Source: Pseudomonadota bacterium
GTDB taxonomy: Bacteria > Desulfobacterota > Desulfobulbia > Desulfobulbales > JAGXFP01
NCBI GenBank assembly: GCA_030673265.1
Contig: DAOVJK010000076.1
Coordinates: forward strand, 1-11,120
DNA length: 11,120 bases
Direction of reading: 5' to 3'
Made by a program: the position numbers and the translations under genes. Under the pieces are notes generated by a model. It was not told where the DNA came from. It did no database searches and worked only from the letters and a program-made list of their open reading frames with translations. Below, one piece after another: positions 1 through 7,154 of this stretch. How positions within the stretch are numbered: position 1 is the first letter of the stretch; each line of letters starts with the position of its first letter.

Positions 1-325
1 ATTATTAAGTTGCTTTCGGGAGGCCATCTTTTTCGTAATAATTAAGCATGGTTAAGATGGGTGAATCGATTGTCTGGCGGTTAAAGGATACGAATTATGA
101 GGCCATTTCAAGTAGTTAGGGACTTCTGGCGGTTATGGCTCGAGGTGGCATTTTGGGTACCACTGGGTGGTGGGTGTTGATTTCTTTTAGTTGACAAGCG
201 CTGTTTTTTTTTTCTTATTATCTAGAGGTTACAACTTAGACGAATCCAAATGAGTGTTGCAGGCCTTCTAGATTCAGGATGGATGTTTTTGGACAATCAT
301 AAATTACATTGAAAGGTGAAAAAGA
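1..325. other. Leader region upstream of the porin, no supportable gene
   Basis: No convincing reading frame is visible on either strand. A short open frame from position 1 to a TAA at 43-45 could be the tail of an upstream gene, but it is too short to judge. Small direct repeats occur: an 11-bp copy of TCTGGCGGTTA at 73-83 and 125-135, and an 8-bp GAGGCCAT at 20-27 and 99-106. The last part holds the porin promoter and ribosome binding site. Confidence 0.4.
191..221 (+). promoter_or_regulatory. Putative sigma70 promoter for the porin gene
   Basis: A perfect -35 hexamer TTGACA lies at 191-196 and a TATTAT -10-like hexamer at 216-221, with a T-rich 19-bp spacer, slightly longer than the usual 17. 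It would give a leader of about 100 nt before the porin ATG at 326. This is a sequence match only; no regulator site is convincing beside it. Confidence 0.4.
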
Positions 326-1498
326 ATGAGAAGCTTAAGCATGAGATGGAGTTTTTGGCAGCAAAAGGAATCCTCGTATTTGGCGGTTCTTTTGGGGTTG
401 GCCGTTATGCTGATCGCCGTGCCGGTTGTTGCCCAGGCCGGAGAGGCTGAGCTCAAAATGGAGATTGATAAACTTTGGGCCAAAATGGCCAACATTGAAG
501 GCACTTCCCCGGTTGCAACGGACCGAGAAGGTGCTTCTGTGAGGACAGCGGGGGGCCAAAACTGGGCCGACCGGTTGACGCTCAGCGGGGTTGTTGAGGT
601 TGAGGCCGGTGTTTATGATGATGATACCGTTACCGAGAGTGATATTGCTCTGGCTACTGTTGAGTTAGGAGTTGATGCGGAGGTCAGCGAGTTCAGCTCG
701 GCCCATGTCCTGTTTCTTTCCGAGGATGGTGGGGGGCCAGAGGTTGATGAGGCGTCCATCACCATCGGCAATACAGATAAGAAGCCGCTCTATATGACCG
801 CTGGTAAAATGTATGTGCCCTTTGGTAATTTTGAGACCCAGATGATTTCCGACCCCCTGACCCTGGAACTTGCTGAGACCGGGGAAGATGCTTTACAGTT
901 CGGGGTTGAAGTGGCGGGCTTCTATGCTTCGCTGTACGCTTTCAATGGTGATGCTGATGATGGTGGCGATGATGAGATAGAGCATTATGGGGCCAACGCC
1001 GGTTACGCGTTTGAAGCTGATGCGGTAAGTATCGATGTCGGCGGTGGCTGGATCAGCAGTATCCAGGATTCCGATGGCTTGACCGATGCACTGGGGCTGG
1101 CTCCCGGGCCGAACGTTCCTGAATATGTTGGTGGTTATGCCGCCCACCTGATCGCCGGCTTCGGGCCGGTCACCTTGATAGGGGAGTATGTCGGGGCCGA
1201 TGACGATCTGGGTGGTGTCGGTACTAACTCGCAGATTTCCGCCTATAATGTTGAAGCTGGCGTCTCTTTGCCGGTGGCTGGTAAAGAAATCGGGTTCGCA
1301 GTTGGTTTCCAAACCAGCGATGATGCCCTTTGGGCGGGTGCCCCTGAAGAGCGGCTTGTGGCCGCCTTCGGTGTTGAGCTCCTGGACGGCACATCTCTGG
1401 CGCTGGAATATCTTTATGAGGAGGACTATAGTGTTACCGACGGTGGCAGTGGCACCGACTGGAATACTTATACCCTGCAGCTGGCTGCTGAGTTCTAA
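326..1498 (+). CDS. LbtU-family outer-membrane porin
   Basis: Predicted outer-membrane beta-barrel of 390 residues. The N-terminus is basic, followed by a hydrophobic stretch at about 18-37 ending VVAQA, a good signal peptidase I site near residue 38. Residues 39-58 form a short heptad-like helix (AELKMEIDKLWAKM), as in several porins with an N-terminal coiled coil. The rest alternates short polar and hydrophobic strands with acidic, glycine-rich loops, and the chain ends in LQLAAEF, with the terminal phenylalanine typical of BAM substrates. The pattern matches the LbtU siderophore-porin family, named for a Legionella legiobactin receptor; the substrate here is unknown and need not be a siderophore. 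The ATG at 326 has an AAAGGTG ribosome site upstream. An in-frame ATG at 341 is a less likely start. The gene is monocistronic between its promoter and a strong terminator. Confidence 0.8.
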   Translation: MRSLSMRWSFWQQKESSYLAVLLGLAVMLIAVPVVAQAGEAELKMEIDKLWAKMANIEGTSPVATDREGASVRTAGGQNWADRLTLSGVVEVEAGVYDDDTVTESDIALATVELGVDAEVSEFSSAHVLFLSEDGGGPEVDEASITIGNTDKKPLYMTAGKMYVPFGNFETQMISDPLTLELAETGEDALQFGVEVAGFYASLYAFNGDADDGGDDEIEHYGANAGYAFEADAVSIDVGGGWISSIQDSDGLTDALGLAPGPNVPEYVGGYAAHLIAGFGPVTLIGEYVGADDDLGGVGTNSQISAYNVEAGVSLPVAGKEIGFAVGFQTSDDALWAGAPEERLVAAFGVELLDGTSLALEYLYEEDYSVTDGGSGTDWNTYTLQLAAEF

Positions 1499-1525
1499 GC
1501 GACATCTCTATAGTCTGTTGAAATT

Positions 1526-1570
1526 AAAAACGGATCGTGCCCCTTCTTTGCGGGCATGATCCGTTTTTTT
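1526..1570. terminator. Rho-independent terminator after the porin, probably bidirectional
   Basis: A 12-bp stem pairs 1531-1542 (CGGATCGTGCCC) with 1552-1563 (GGGCATGATCCG), with one G-U wobble in the RNA and a 9-nt loop. It is followed by seven T residues and preceded by five A residues. The A tract makes it usable in the minus direction too, where it could stop read-through from the histidine kinase gene. Confidence 0.85.
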
Positions 1571-1616
1571 GTTTTATGCGCCTGGGGGGGACAAAGAGGA
1601 GCTGGTGCCAATCGGA

Positions 1617-1641
1617 ATTTTGCAGGGGATCTTTGCAAAAT
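1617..1641. repeat. Perfect 8-bp inverted repeat between porin and kinase genes
   Basis: ATTTTGCA at 1617-1624 is repeated as TGCAAAAT at 1634-1641 with a 9-base gap. It lies in the 283-bp intergenic region 1499-1781, which holds no convincing gene. It could be an RNA hairpin or a protein-binding dyad; no flanking T-run marks it as a terminator. Confidence 0.4.
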
Positions 1642-1743
1642 ATTTCTTTTTGACATAACGGCGCCAGTGGCCACTGCAAAAGGGCCGGAAGATATCGAGC
1701 AAATCTCACGAGAACAGACAGTTAAACAATCTGGCAATATTTA

Positions 1744-1765
1744 ACCATGAAATAGTAGACATGGT
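1744..1765. repeat. Small hairpin 3' of the kinase gene
   Basis: ACCATG at 1744-1749 and CATGGT at 1760-1765 form a 6-bp stem with a 10-base loop, just past the kinase stop codon on the minus strand. There is no clean U-tract on that side, so at most it is a weak terminator or a 3' end stabiliser. Confidence 0.2.
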
Positions 1766-1781
1766 CATTGGTTTTATTTTC

Positions 1782-3896
1782 TTATGGTTTTTCGCAAGCA
1801 TCATTCAAGGCTTGATTCAGCTTGACTATGCTGATTGGTTTCTCCAGGCAGCAACTGATGAATTTAATTTCGCGCTCCGCAATGATTTCTTCGAGTTCTT
1901 CGGTGGTGGTGCCGGAGAGGATAATTATTTTAACCGATGGGTTTAAGCTGTGTATTTCAGCGGCGCAATCAATGCCGTTTCTGGCAGGCATATTGTAATC
2001 GATGATTGCTATATCAGGATGCCAGGAGTTGAGCTTGGCCAACGCTTCTGCACAGTCTTTCGCGCCGGCGACCTGATAGCCGTCTCTTTCCAGCAGTCTG
2101 GTCATGGGGACCATAGCCTGGTCTTCGTCGTCTACCAGCAGAAGACGTTGTCCCAGCCCTTCTAGCTCCTGCAAGGGCGTTAATTGATTTTCGATGGCGT
2201 CTCTTTTAGTTAAAGGCAAGGTTATGGTGACTGTCGTACCGACGTTCACGGTTGATTCTATTTTGATATCCCCGCCATGTTCTTTGATGATGCCGTAGCT
2301 TGAGGACAGCCCCAGTCCTGTACCCTTATCAACATCCTTGGTTGTGAAAAAAGGTTCGAAGATTTTATCCAGGATGCTCGGCTCTATTCCAGATCCGGTG
2401 TCGGTAATAATTATCAGAGCTTCAGAGTCAGTCCCGACTAAATTTATCCGCAGGTCACCTCCCCGGAGCATGGCGTCGGCAGAATTTGAGCAGATGTTTG
2501 CCAGAACCTGGAAAAGGGCGCCTTGATCCCCCATAATTTCGAGAGATTGCGCCGCCTCATAGGTGAGGTTGATATTCTTGCCGATTGAGCTTCTGATCAG
2601 TTCATATGTATCCGGGATTAACTGGGCCAGATCAATCGGCTGGAATTCTTTATTGATTTTCTGCTGGGAAAACTGCATAAGGCCGGTGATCAGTTTGGAG
2701 CCCGCCTTGACTGATTCATTTATCCACCCCGTAAGTTCATTTATCTGCGGGTTGTCCTGATGGTTGCCCTGGAGAACCTGACTGTTCATCAGGATACTGG
2801 CCAGAATATTCCTGAAATTATGGGCAACCCCTCCGGTTAATACGGCCAGAGATTCCCGCCTCTGGCTTTTTTGCATCTGCTGTTCCATTGTTTTTTGGCG
2901 GGTGATATCGCGAGAGGTGTGCACAAAACCATTGATATGGCCGTATTCATCATATAATGGTGCGATAGAAATCCATAAAATTTTACCACTGAAGGGCATA
3001 AACAGCTCAGAATGATGGATTTTGCCATCCTTAAGAACCTTGGGGATGGGGCAATCCGAACATATCTCATCGGAGTTCTCCAACACCTCAAAGCATTTCC
3101 GGCCGATCAGTTCTGTGTAAGTAGTCTTGAATTTCTCGCGCCCGGCCTTGTTAATCCTCTGGATTGTGAAGGATAAATCGATGATTGAGATAACATCGTC
3201 AATGGCGTCGACTGTCTTTTCCCACTCTGCCTTGGCGTGCAATATCTGATTATGGAATTTTTGTTGCTGCCGAATATGTTTCTTTTCTTTCTCTTCCGCG
3301 ATCACAAAAACAGCACCCATCAGTAATAATACGCTGACGATCATCAGGTTGTGTTTCTTGGAGAATCTGGCAAGACTTTCTTGTTGGCTGGCGATGCTTG
3401 TGTATATCTCGATGGCGCCAACCATGCTGTCATTTCGGATCAGAGGGTAATATGTTTCAATGACGTCATGCTGAAAGGTCTCATGCTCAACGGAAGAAGA
3501 TTTCTCTTTGACGAGCTTGGAATAAGTTTCGCCTTGGGCGATTTCATTCCAAAAAGTGGCCTGGGGATAGGCTTTGCCAATCTCTTTTTCGATGGTTGAA
3601 AATATAATTGTTCCGTCAGCCGAAAATATTCTCAGCTTTTTTATTTCGAAATCATCTAATAAGTTCCTGGCGTCCTCTTTCATGGTGGCGGAGAAAGAGT
3701 CTGGGGGGAAATCAGTGGAGCCATGAAAGAGCATCCTGGAGATATGGTCGGCTAATTGTTCAGCATTATCTTCAAAGTTTTCCACAACGAAATTTGAAAA
3801 CAGCGGGGTCATTACAAAGACCGAGTAAAGCGGCAGGATTAGAACTATCGTAAACACCAAGAGCTTAAAAATGGGAAATCTTCTGTTTGTTGGCAT
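1782..3896 (-). CDS. Membrane-bound hybrid sensor histidine kinase (PAS, HisKA, HATPase, receiver)
   Basis: A 704-residue two-component sensor. TM1 is at about 10-30, an extracytoplasmic sensing segment at 35-180, TM2 at about 183-201, and a charged coiled linker at 202-228. A PAS domain spans about 225-335 and carries C268, C279 and C282. The H-box is at 355-366 with phospho-acceptor H359. The ATP-binding domain shows N467/N471 (N-box), DTGSGI at 499-504 (G1), EPFFTTK at 514-520 (F-box) and GTGLGL at 525-530 (G2). A C-terminal receiver at about 584-704 has acidic pair D589/D590, phospho-site D633, S661 and K686, so all core residues are present. The residue after the catalytic histidine is N360 rather than the usual D or E. 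The ATG start is fixed by a stop codon two codons upstream; no clear Shine-Dalgarno precedes it. It stands alone, with no output regulator adjacent, so its target is unknown. Confidence 0.93.
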   Translation of the reverse strand: MPTNRRFPIFKLLVFTIVLILPLYSVFVMTPLFSNFVVENFEDNAEQLADHISRMLFHGSTDFPPDSFSATMKEDARNLLDDFEIKKLRIFSADGTIIFSTIEKEIGKAYPQATFWNEIAQGETYSKLVKEKSSSVEHETFQHDVIETYYPLIRNDSMVGAIEIYTSIASQQESLARFSKKHNLMIVSVLLLMGAVFVIAEEKEKKHIRQQQKFHNQILHAKAEWEKTVDAIDDVISIIDLSFTIQRINKAGREKFKTTYTELIGRKCFEVLENSDEICSDCPIPKVLKDGKIHHSELFMPFSGKILWISIAPLYDEYGHINGFVHTSRDITRQKTMEQQMQKSQRRESLAVLTGGVAHNFRNILASILMNSQVLQGNHQDNPQINELTGWINESVKAGSKLITGLMQFSQQKINKEFQPIDLAQLIPDTYELIRSSIGKNINLTYEAAQSLEIMGDQGALFQVLANICSNSADAMLRGGDLRINLVGTDSEALIIITDTGSGIEPSILDKIFEPFFTTKDVDKGTGLGLSSSYGIIKEHGGDIKIESTVNVGTTVTITLPLTKRDAIENQLTPLQELEGLGQRLLLVDDEDQAMVPMTRLLERDGYQVAGAKDCAEALAKLNSWHPDIAIIDYNMPARNGIDCAAEIHSLNPSVKIIILSGTTTEELEEIIAEREIKFISCCLEKPISIVKLNQALNDACEKP

Positions 3897-3997
3897 AATC
3901 TATGGTTCTACCGGGATGAAAGTGAATCTGGATGTTGTTTTAAACAATGATCTGTATTCTAGCCGATTTGTTTGGAATATTGAATAATTCTTCCTGG

Positions 3998-4201
3998 CTA
4001 TAGGATTTTTTCGTAATTGCGATTGGGTAATTCAGTGGCGCAAGTGGTCCCGTTTTGTGTTGTTGTGCGGTTGAAGGCTGGATGGCATGCGGATCCAGGT
4101 ATTGTCCGACAGGGGTAAGGCGGTATAATGAACAAGGAGGTTAATAGAAACAGAACAAAGATTGTTGCCTTGATCTTTGTTGCATAATTTTTACCTGGCA
4201 T
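3998..4201 (-). CDS. Possible small exported or membrane protein, uncertain
   Basis: A 67-codon frame whose ATG lies 3 bp past the TAA of the extended methyltransferase frame on the same strand. Its N-terminus is lysine-rich and followed by a hydrophobic segment at about residues 12-30, resembling a signal peptide or membrane anchor. The remainder is polar, threonine- and asparagine-rich, with three cysteines. I recognise no family and see no ribosome binding site. The tight spacing hints at translational coupling, but the frame may be chance. Confidence 0.22.
   Translation of the reverse strand: MPGKNYATKIKATIFVLFLLTSLFIIPPYPCRTIPGSACHPAFNRTTTQNGTTCATELPNRNYEKIL
4154..4181 (-). terminator. 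Weak hairpin downstream of the methyltransferase gene
   Basis: AACAAAGAT at 4154-4162 and ATCTTTGTT at 4173-4181 form a perfect 9-bp stem with a 10-base loop, 24-51 bp past the methyltransferase TAA on the minus strand. The stem is AT-rich and is followed on that strand by a short mixed pyrimidine tract rather than a full U-run, so termination is possible but weak. Confidence 0.3.
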
Positions 4202-4204
4202 GAT

Positions 4205-4993
4205 TTATTCGTTTTGTTGCTGCTTATGGCCTCTAAACAGGGCGCCGCCAGTGTGCTCTGAAGTTGAAACGCCGGTTACGCCAAGGTACTCTACATCTTG
4301 GAATCCTGCTGCCTGCATCAGGTTGATCTGGTCCCGGACCGGGACCGTGCCGGCTATTCATTGCGCCCAGGCTTCGGGGTTTGGGCGTAATGACTTGGCT
4401 GACTCCTTTCTCCGGATAATATCAGCAAATTGTAAGCGGCCACCAGGCTTCAAGACCCGAAGAATTTCTCTGAAAAGAGCGCTTTTCCTCGGCGAAAGAT
4501 TTATTACGCCGTTGGAAATGACTACATCAAAAATCTGATCAGGATAGGGAATTTCTTCCCTGTCAACGTGGCGGATTTCAACGTTCGTCACCGAGGCAAG
4601 GGCCATGTTCCTGGTGGCGCGATTGACCATGGCCTCGGTAAGGTCAATCCCACAAACCTTGCCTTTGCCACCAACCAGATTACTGGCCACGAGCAGATCA
4701 AACCCGGCCCCGCAACCGATATCAAGAACCTGAGCACCTGGTGCTATTTTCGCAATTCCAAACGGATTTCCCACGCCGCAGAAGGATTCAAGTAGTTCAT
4801 TCTGAGAGTTCCTGATCAGGTTGTTATCATAGCCAAGAGCCTCTGCTCCCGCTTTGCCGGTGGGGTATTTGAATTTTCCACCGGCAGAAACGGCCACTTC
4901 CGCATACTTGTTTTTTATTGCCAGCCTTACTTTATTTAAATCATCTGGATTTGAAATCTGGATTGCTGCCGGGGGGTGTCTTTTTCTCTTCAA
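4205..4993 (-). CDS. mduS: ArsM-like SAM-dependent methyltransferase, selenoprotein (MduS type)
   Basis: Class I methyltransferase of 262 residues if the TGA at 4360-4358 is read as selenocysteine (U212); plain translation stops after 211. The SAM site shows VLDIGCGAGFD at 89-99 and GIDLT at 115-119, then DVVISNGVINLSP at 156-168 and LKPGGRL at 181-187. Past the TGA the frame stays open for 50 codons (IAGTVPVRDQINLMQAAGF and on to FRGHK) before TAA at 4207-4205. This tail matches the family's usual C-terminus, in which W-x-x-C-x-x-G is followed by an amphipathic helix and AGF. U212 therefore replaces the C-terminal metal-binding cysteine of ArsM/AS3MT; C72 is kept, but the middle cysteine (ArsM SNCVINL) is G162. 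The best start is TTG at 4993. The frame is open back to about 5070 with no other start codon, and the residues there (GFFNAFSRFF) look protein-like, so the N-terminus is uncertain. The symbol follows my memory of a methyltransferase selenoprotein family; the substrate is unknown. Confidence 0.8.
4330..4346 (-). promoter_or_regulatory. Candidate bacterial SECIS hairpin for the methyltransferase UGA
   Basis: On the minus strand, GGTCCCG at 4346-4340 pairs perfectly with CGGGACC at 4336-4330 around a GTC loop at 4339-4337. The stem starts 11 nt after the TGA, and the loop G lies 19 nt after it. Known bacterial SECIS elements sit immediately downstream of UGA inside the coding sequence, with a G near the start of a small apical loop at about this distance. 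Binding by SelB is inferred. Confidence 0.6.
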
Positions 4994-5451
4994 GCCACCG
5001 AAAAATCTTGAAAATGCATTGAAAAAGCCAGAACCATTTTGCCGGCGACCGCCAGCCTCGTCAGCGGGAGGTCAACAACTTGATTTGGTATTGCACTTTT
5101 CATTATTTATCATCTTTATCTCCGCGGAATAAACTATTGGTTAAACAGCATGGACCATTTGTGGCCTGGTGATATTTATCAAAGTATAAGCAATCTAACG
5201 ATATTAGGGAAAAATCCGTATGGCTGGCGCCAAGGAGTTTTTTGCCTGAGAGTCAGATCTTTTCACAACTCTGGGACTATTCCAAATGCTGTTGCCTTAT
5301 TAGCGGCGATTCTTATTGTGTCGGATCTCTGTTATTCATCATTGTTATTCATCCCAAGTTCCTTTATTATTGCACTCCAACGCTATCGGCTACAGGGACA
5401 AACAATAATTGAAGAGCTTCGGTCGGTAGATATTGAAGTTATCGGTGATTA
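4994..5451. other. Gene-poor region between methyltransferase and Rrf2 genes
   Basis: This stretch is AT-richer than its neighbours and should hold the divergent promoters for the two flanking genes. A 100-codon plus-strand frame at 5150-5452 is open, but it has no ribosome site and no recognisable family, so I do not call it. A run such as GATAAA-GATGATAAATAATG (minus strand, about 5095-5115) is faintly Fur-box-like but too degenerate to assign. Confidence 0.4.
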
Positions 5452-5868
5452 ATGCTTACCATCAGCACGAAAAGCAAATACGGTCTGAAAGCGATCTTGG
5501 CCCTGGCCGAAAACGAGGGGCAGGGTCTCTTGCAGATCAGGGAAATAGCCAGGCTGAAGAAGATCCCCCGCCAGTATCTCGAGCAGATCTTTAACCAGCT
5601 TGGTAAGGCCCGGATTATCCGTAGCGTTCGGGGTAAAAATGGCGGCTATAAATTGGCCAGACATCCCCGTGAGATCCTTGCCTCGGAAATTATCACCCTC
5701 CTGGAAGGAGGTATCGAATTTGCTGGCGATCAGGAGGAGCAGGGCGAAGTTATTGGCGGATTCTTTCTGGCGGCCGAAGAGAAACTGCTGGAGGCTTTTG
5801 CCGTCAGCCTTGAAGAGCTTGTCGCCAGACAACGTTTACGCCGCAATGTTTTGACCTTTGATATATGA
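5452..5868 (+). CDS. Rrf2-family transcriptional regulator lacking the Fe-S cysteines
   Basis: A 138-residue winged-helix regulator of the Rrf2/IscR family. The N-terminus (LTISTKSKYGLKAILALA) is the family's first helix. The recognition helix region covers about 27-55 (IREIARLKKIPRQYLEQIF), and the wing is VRGKNGGYKLAR at 59-70. The effector region after residue 85 contains no cysteine at all, whereas IscR, NsrR and RsrR use three cysteines there to hold an Fe-S cluster. The protein therefore probably senses something else or acts as a constitutive repressor. The ATG is bounded by an in-frame TGA two codons upstream, and the ribosome site (GGTGA) is weak. It is not in an obvious operon; the next gene is on the opposite strand. 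Its targets cannot be read from the sequence. Confidence 0.85.
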   Translation: MLTISTKSKYGLKAILALAENEGQGLLQIREIARLKKIPRQYLEQIFNQLGKARIIRSVRGKNGGYKLARHPREILASEIITLLEGGIEFAGDQEEQGEVIGGFFLAAEEKLLEAFAVSLEELVARQRLRRNVLTFDI

Positions 5869-6119
5869 GGTTGCCAGCCTGGTAACAATTGTCTTGGAAA
5901 AACTGTTATTAAGCCGCAGGATTAGGAGCGAACAGATCTGTTGGCCAAGGGGATTAATTGCCTCCCTGAACAGGCTGTTATGCCCGGAATAGTACAAAAA
6001 ATCAGGCTCTGCAGAAAACTACCCCCCAGGGAGCGGATCCCTTCCGTCCGCAACTGTTTGGCTAAATTGTCCCTTTATGTGAGTTGGAGGCGACATGCCA
6101 GGTCTGAACAGGCATCCTT
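5869..6119. other. Convergent intergenic region between Rrf2 and kefB
   Basis: No gene is supported. A short stem GTTGCC/GGTAAC lies just after the Rrf2 stop (about 5870-5886), and ATGCC/GGCAT at 6094-6114 lies just past the antiporter stop on its strand. Neither carries a T-run, so no clear intrinsic terminator is visible. Confidence 0.3.
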
Positions 6120-7154
6120 TCAACTTCCCTCACAGCTGAACAACTTGGCGCTTTCGGTCAATTTTTCGGGGAGACCCATTACATAAAGAACATCATCAGC
6201 AAAAAAAGACATTTCTACCTCAGGGTTTGGGAAGGTCTGGGAATCGCGGCGCATCGCGAGCACTGTTACCCCGTATTTTTTTCGTAGTTCAAGCTCCAGC
6301 AAGGTCATGCCCGCGATAGAAGATCCCTCCTCAACCCTCATTGCACTGACTTCAATATCTGGGAGATGGAGGCCTAAACTGGAGAAAGAGGTCGGTTCTG
6401 TGGCAAGGTTACGGAACATCTCATACCCGTCAGAGCGAAGCTGGGTGACAAGCCCATCTATCTTATCTCTTGGAATAAGATATTTGGCCAGAACCCTTGA
6501 AAAAATCTCCACCGATGTTTCAAACTCTTCCGGGATTACTTCATTGGCCCCTATTTCGTAGAGGGCCTGCATTTCAGTAAGGAATCTGGTCCGAACGATT
6601 ACATGCGCTTTGCCGGACAACCTCCGGACATTTTCGGTGATTTCTCGAGTGGCGGCCAGGTCGTTGATGGCGACAACCACCACGGTTGCATCCTCAACCC
6701 CGGCATGGCGCAACACCTCTTCGTGGATGGCGTCACCATAAAAAATAGGCTCGCCTTTTTGCCGTTCCCTCTTCACCGTATCAGGTGACATTTCAATAAT
6801 CATATAGGGAATACCGGTCATTCTGGCGGCGCGGGCAAGGTTGCGGCCGTTTAAGCCAAAACCGATAATAATCAGGTGCTGCTTGAGCTTTTTATGGATT
6901 GTTATCGCCGGCCCGGGCCAGAGTCGGGTCTTTAACTTAACCGGTAACGGGATTTTGAGAAAACGGTCGGCAAAGCGCGGCGCCAAGGCAATAATAAAAG
7001 GTGTTGCCGCCATGGTCAGGACCGCTACTGCCAGAAAAAGCTGGTAGTGGTCGGCCAGCAGGCCATGTTCCACGCCAGTCCTGGAGAGAATGAAAGAAAA
7101 CTCGCCAACCTGGCAGATGGCCAGACCGGCCAGAATGCTACTAAGCAGGGGCAA
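6120..7154 (-). CDS. KefB-type antiporter, C-terminal part (last helices plus RCK domains), frameshifted
   Basis: The 3' part of a CPA2 antiporter gene, in the -1 frame relative to the 5' part. It opens with the conserved antiporter segment ILAGLAICQVGEFSFIL and two further membrane helices (to about residue 58 of this fragment). An RCK/TrkA-N Rossmann domain follows, with GFGLNG at 98-103 and acidic E121 at the end of the second strand, as expected for nucleotide binding. A TrkA-C domain lies at about 260-340. The fragment has no real start of its own: TTG at 7154 falls inside a conserved helix and lacks a ribosome site. Read with the upstream fragment across one missing base, it gives a normal protein of about 660 residues. 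The stop is TGA at 6120-6122. Confidence 0.85.
   Translation of the reverse strand: MPLLSSILAGLAICQVGEFSFILSRTGVEHGLLADHYQLFLAVAVLTMAATPFIIALAPRFADRFLKIPLPVKLKTRLWPGPAITIHKKLKQHLIIIGFGLNGRNLARAARMTGIPYMIIEMSPDTVKRERQKGEPIFYGDAIHEEVLRHAGVEDATVVVVAINDLAATREITENVRRLSGKAHVIVRTRFLTEMQALYEIGANEVIPEEFETSVEIFSRVLAKYLIPRDKIDGLVTQLRSDGYEMFRNLATEPTSFSSLGLHLPDIEVSAMRVEEGSSIAGMTLLELELRKKYGVTVLAMRRDSQTFPNPEVEMSFFADDVLYVMGLPEKLTESAKLFSCEGS

Larger units (their letters stand above)
3897..4204. other. Region between kinase and methyltransferase genes
   Basis: Apart from the doubtful 67-codon frame and the hairpin at 4154-4181, nothing is recognisable. Positions 3895-3909 hold a motif that recurs in reverse orientation at 10796-10810. 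Confidence 0.4.

Noticed and set aside
293..311. Fur-box-like sequence just before the porin start
   Set aside because: Only about 11 of 19 positions match the consensus, too few to support iron control.
5215..5290. Possible riboswitch, from a CTGAGA-like stretch
   Set aside because: The remaining conserved parts of the TPP aptamer are missing, and no other known aptamer core fits.
5150..5452. 100-codon plus-strand frame that overlaps the Rrf2 start by one base
   Set aside because: The overlap is tempting, but there is no ribosome site, no family resemblance and base composition like intergenic DNA.
5941..6186. TTG-started plus-strand frame after Rrf2
   Set aside because: It runs into the 3' end of the antiporter on the opposite strand and has no protein-like pattern.
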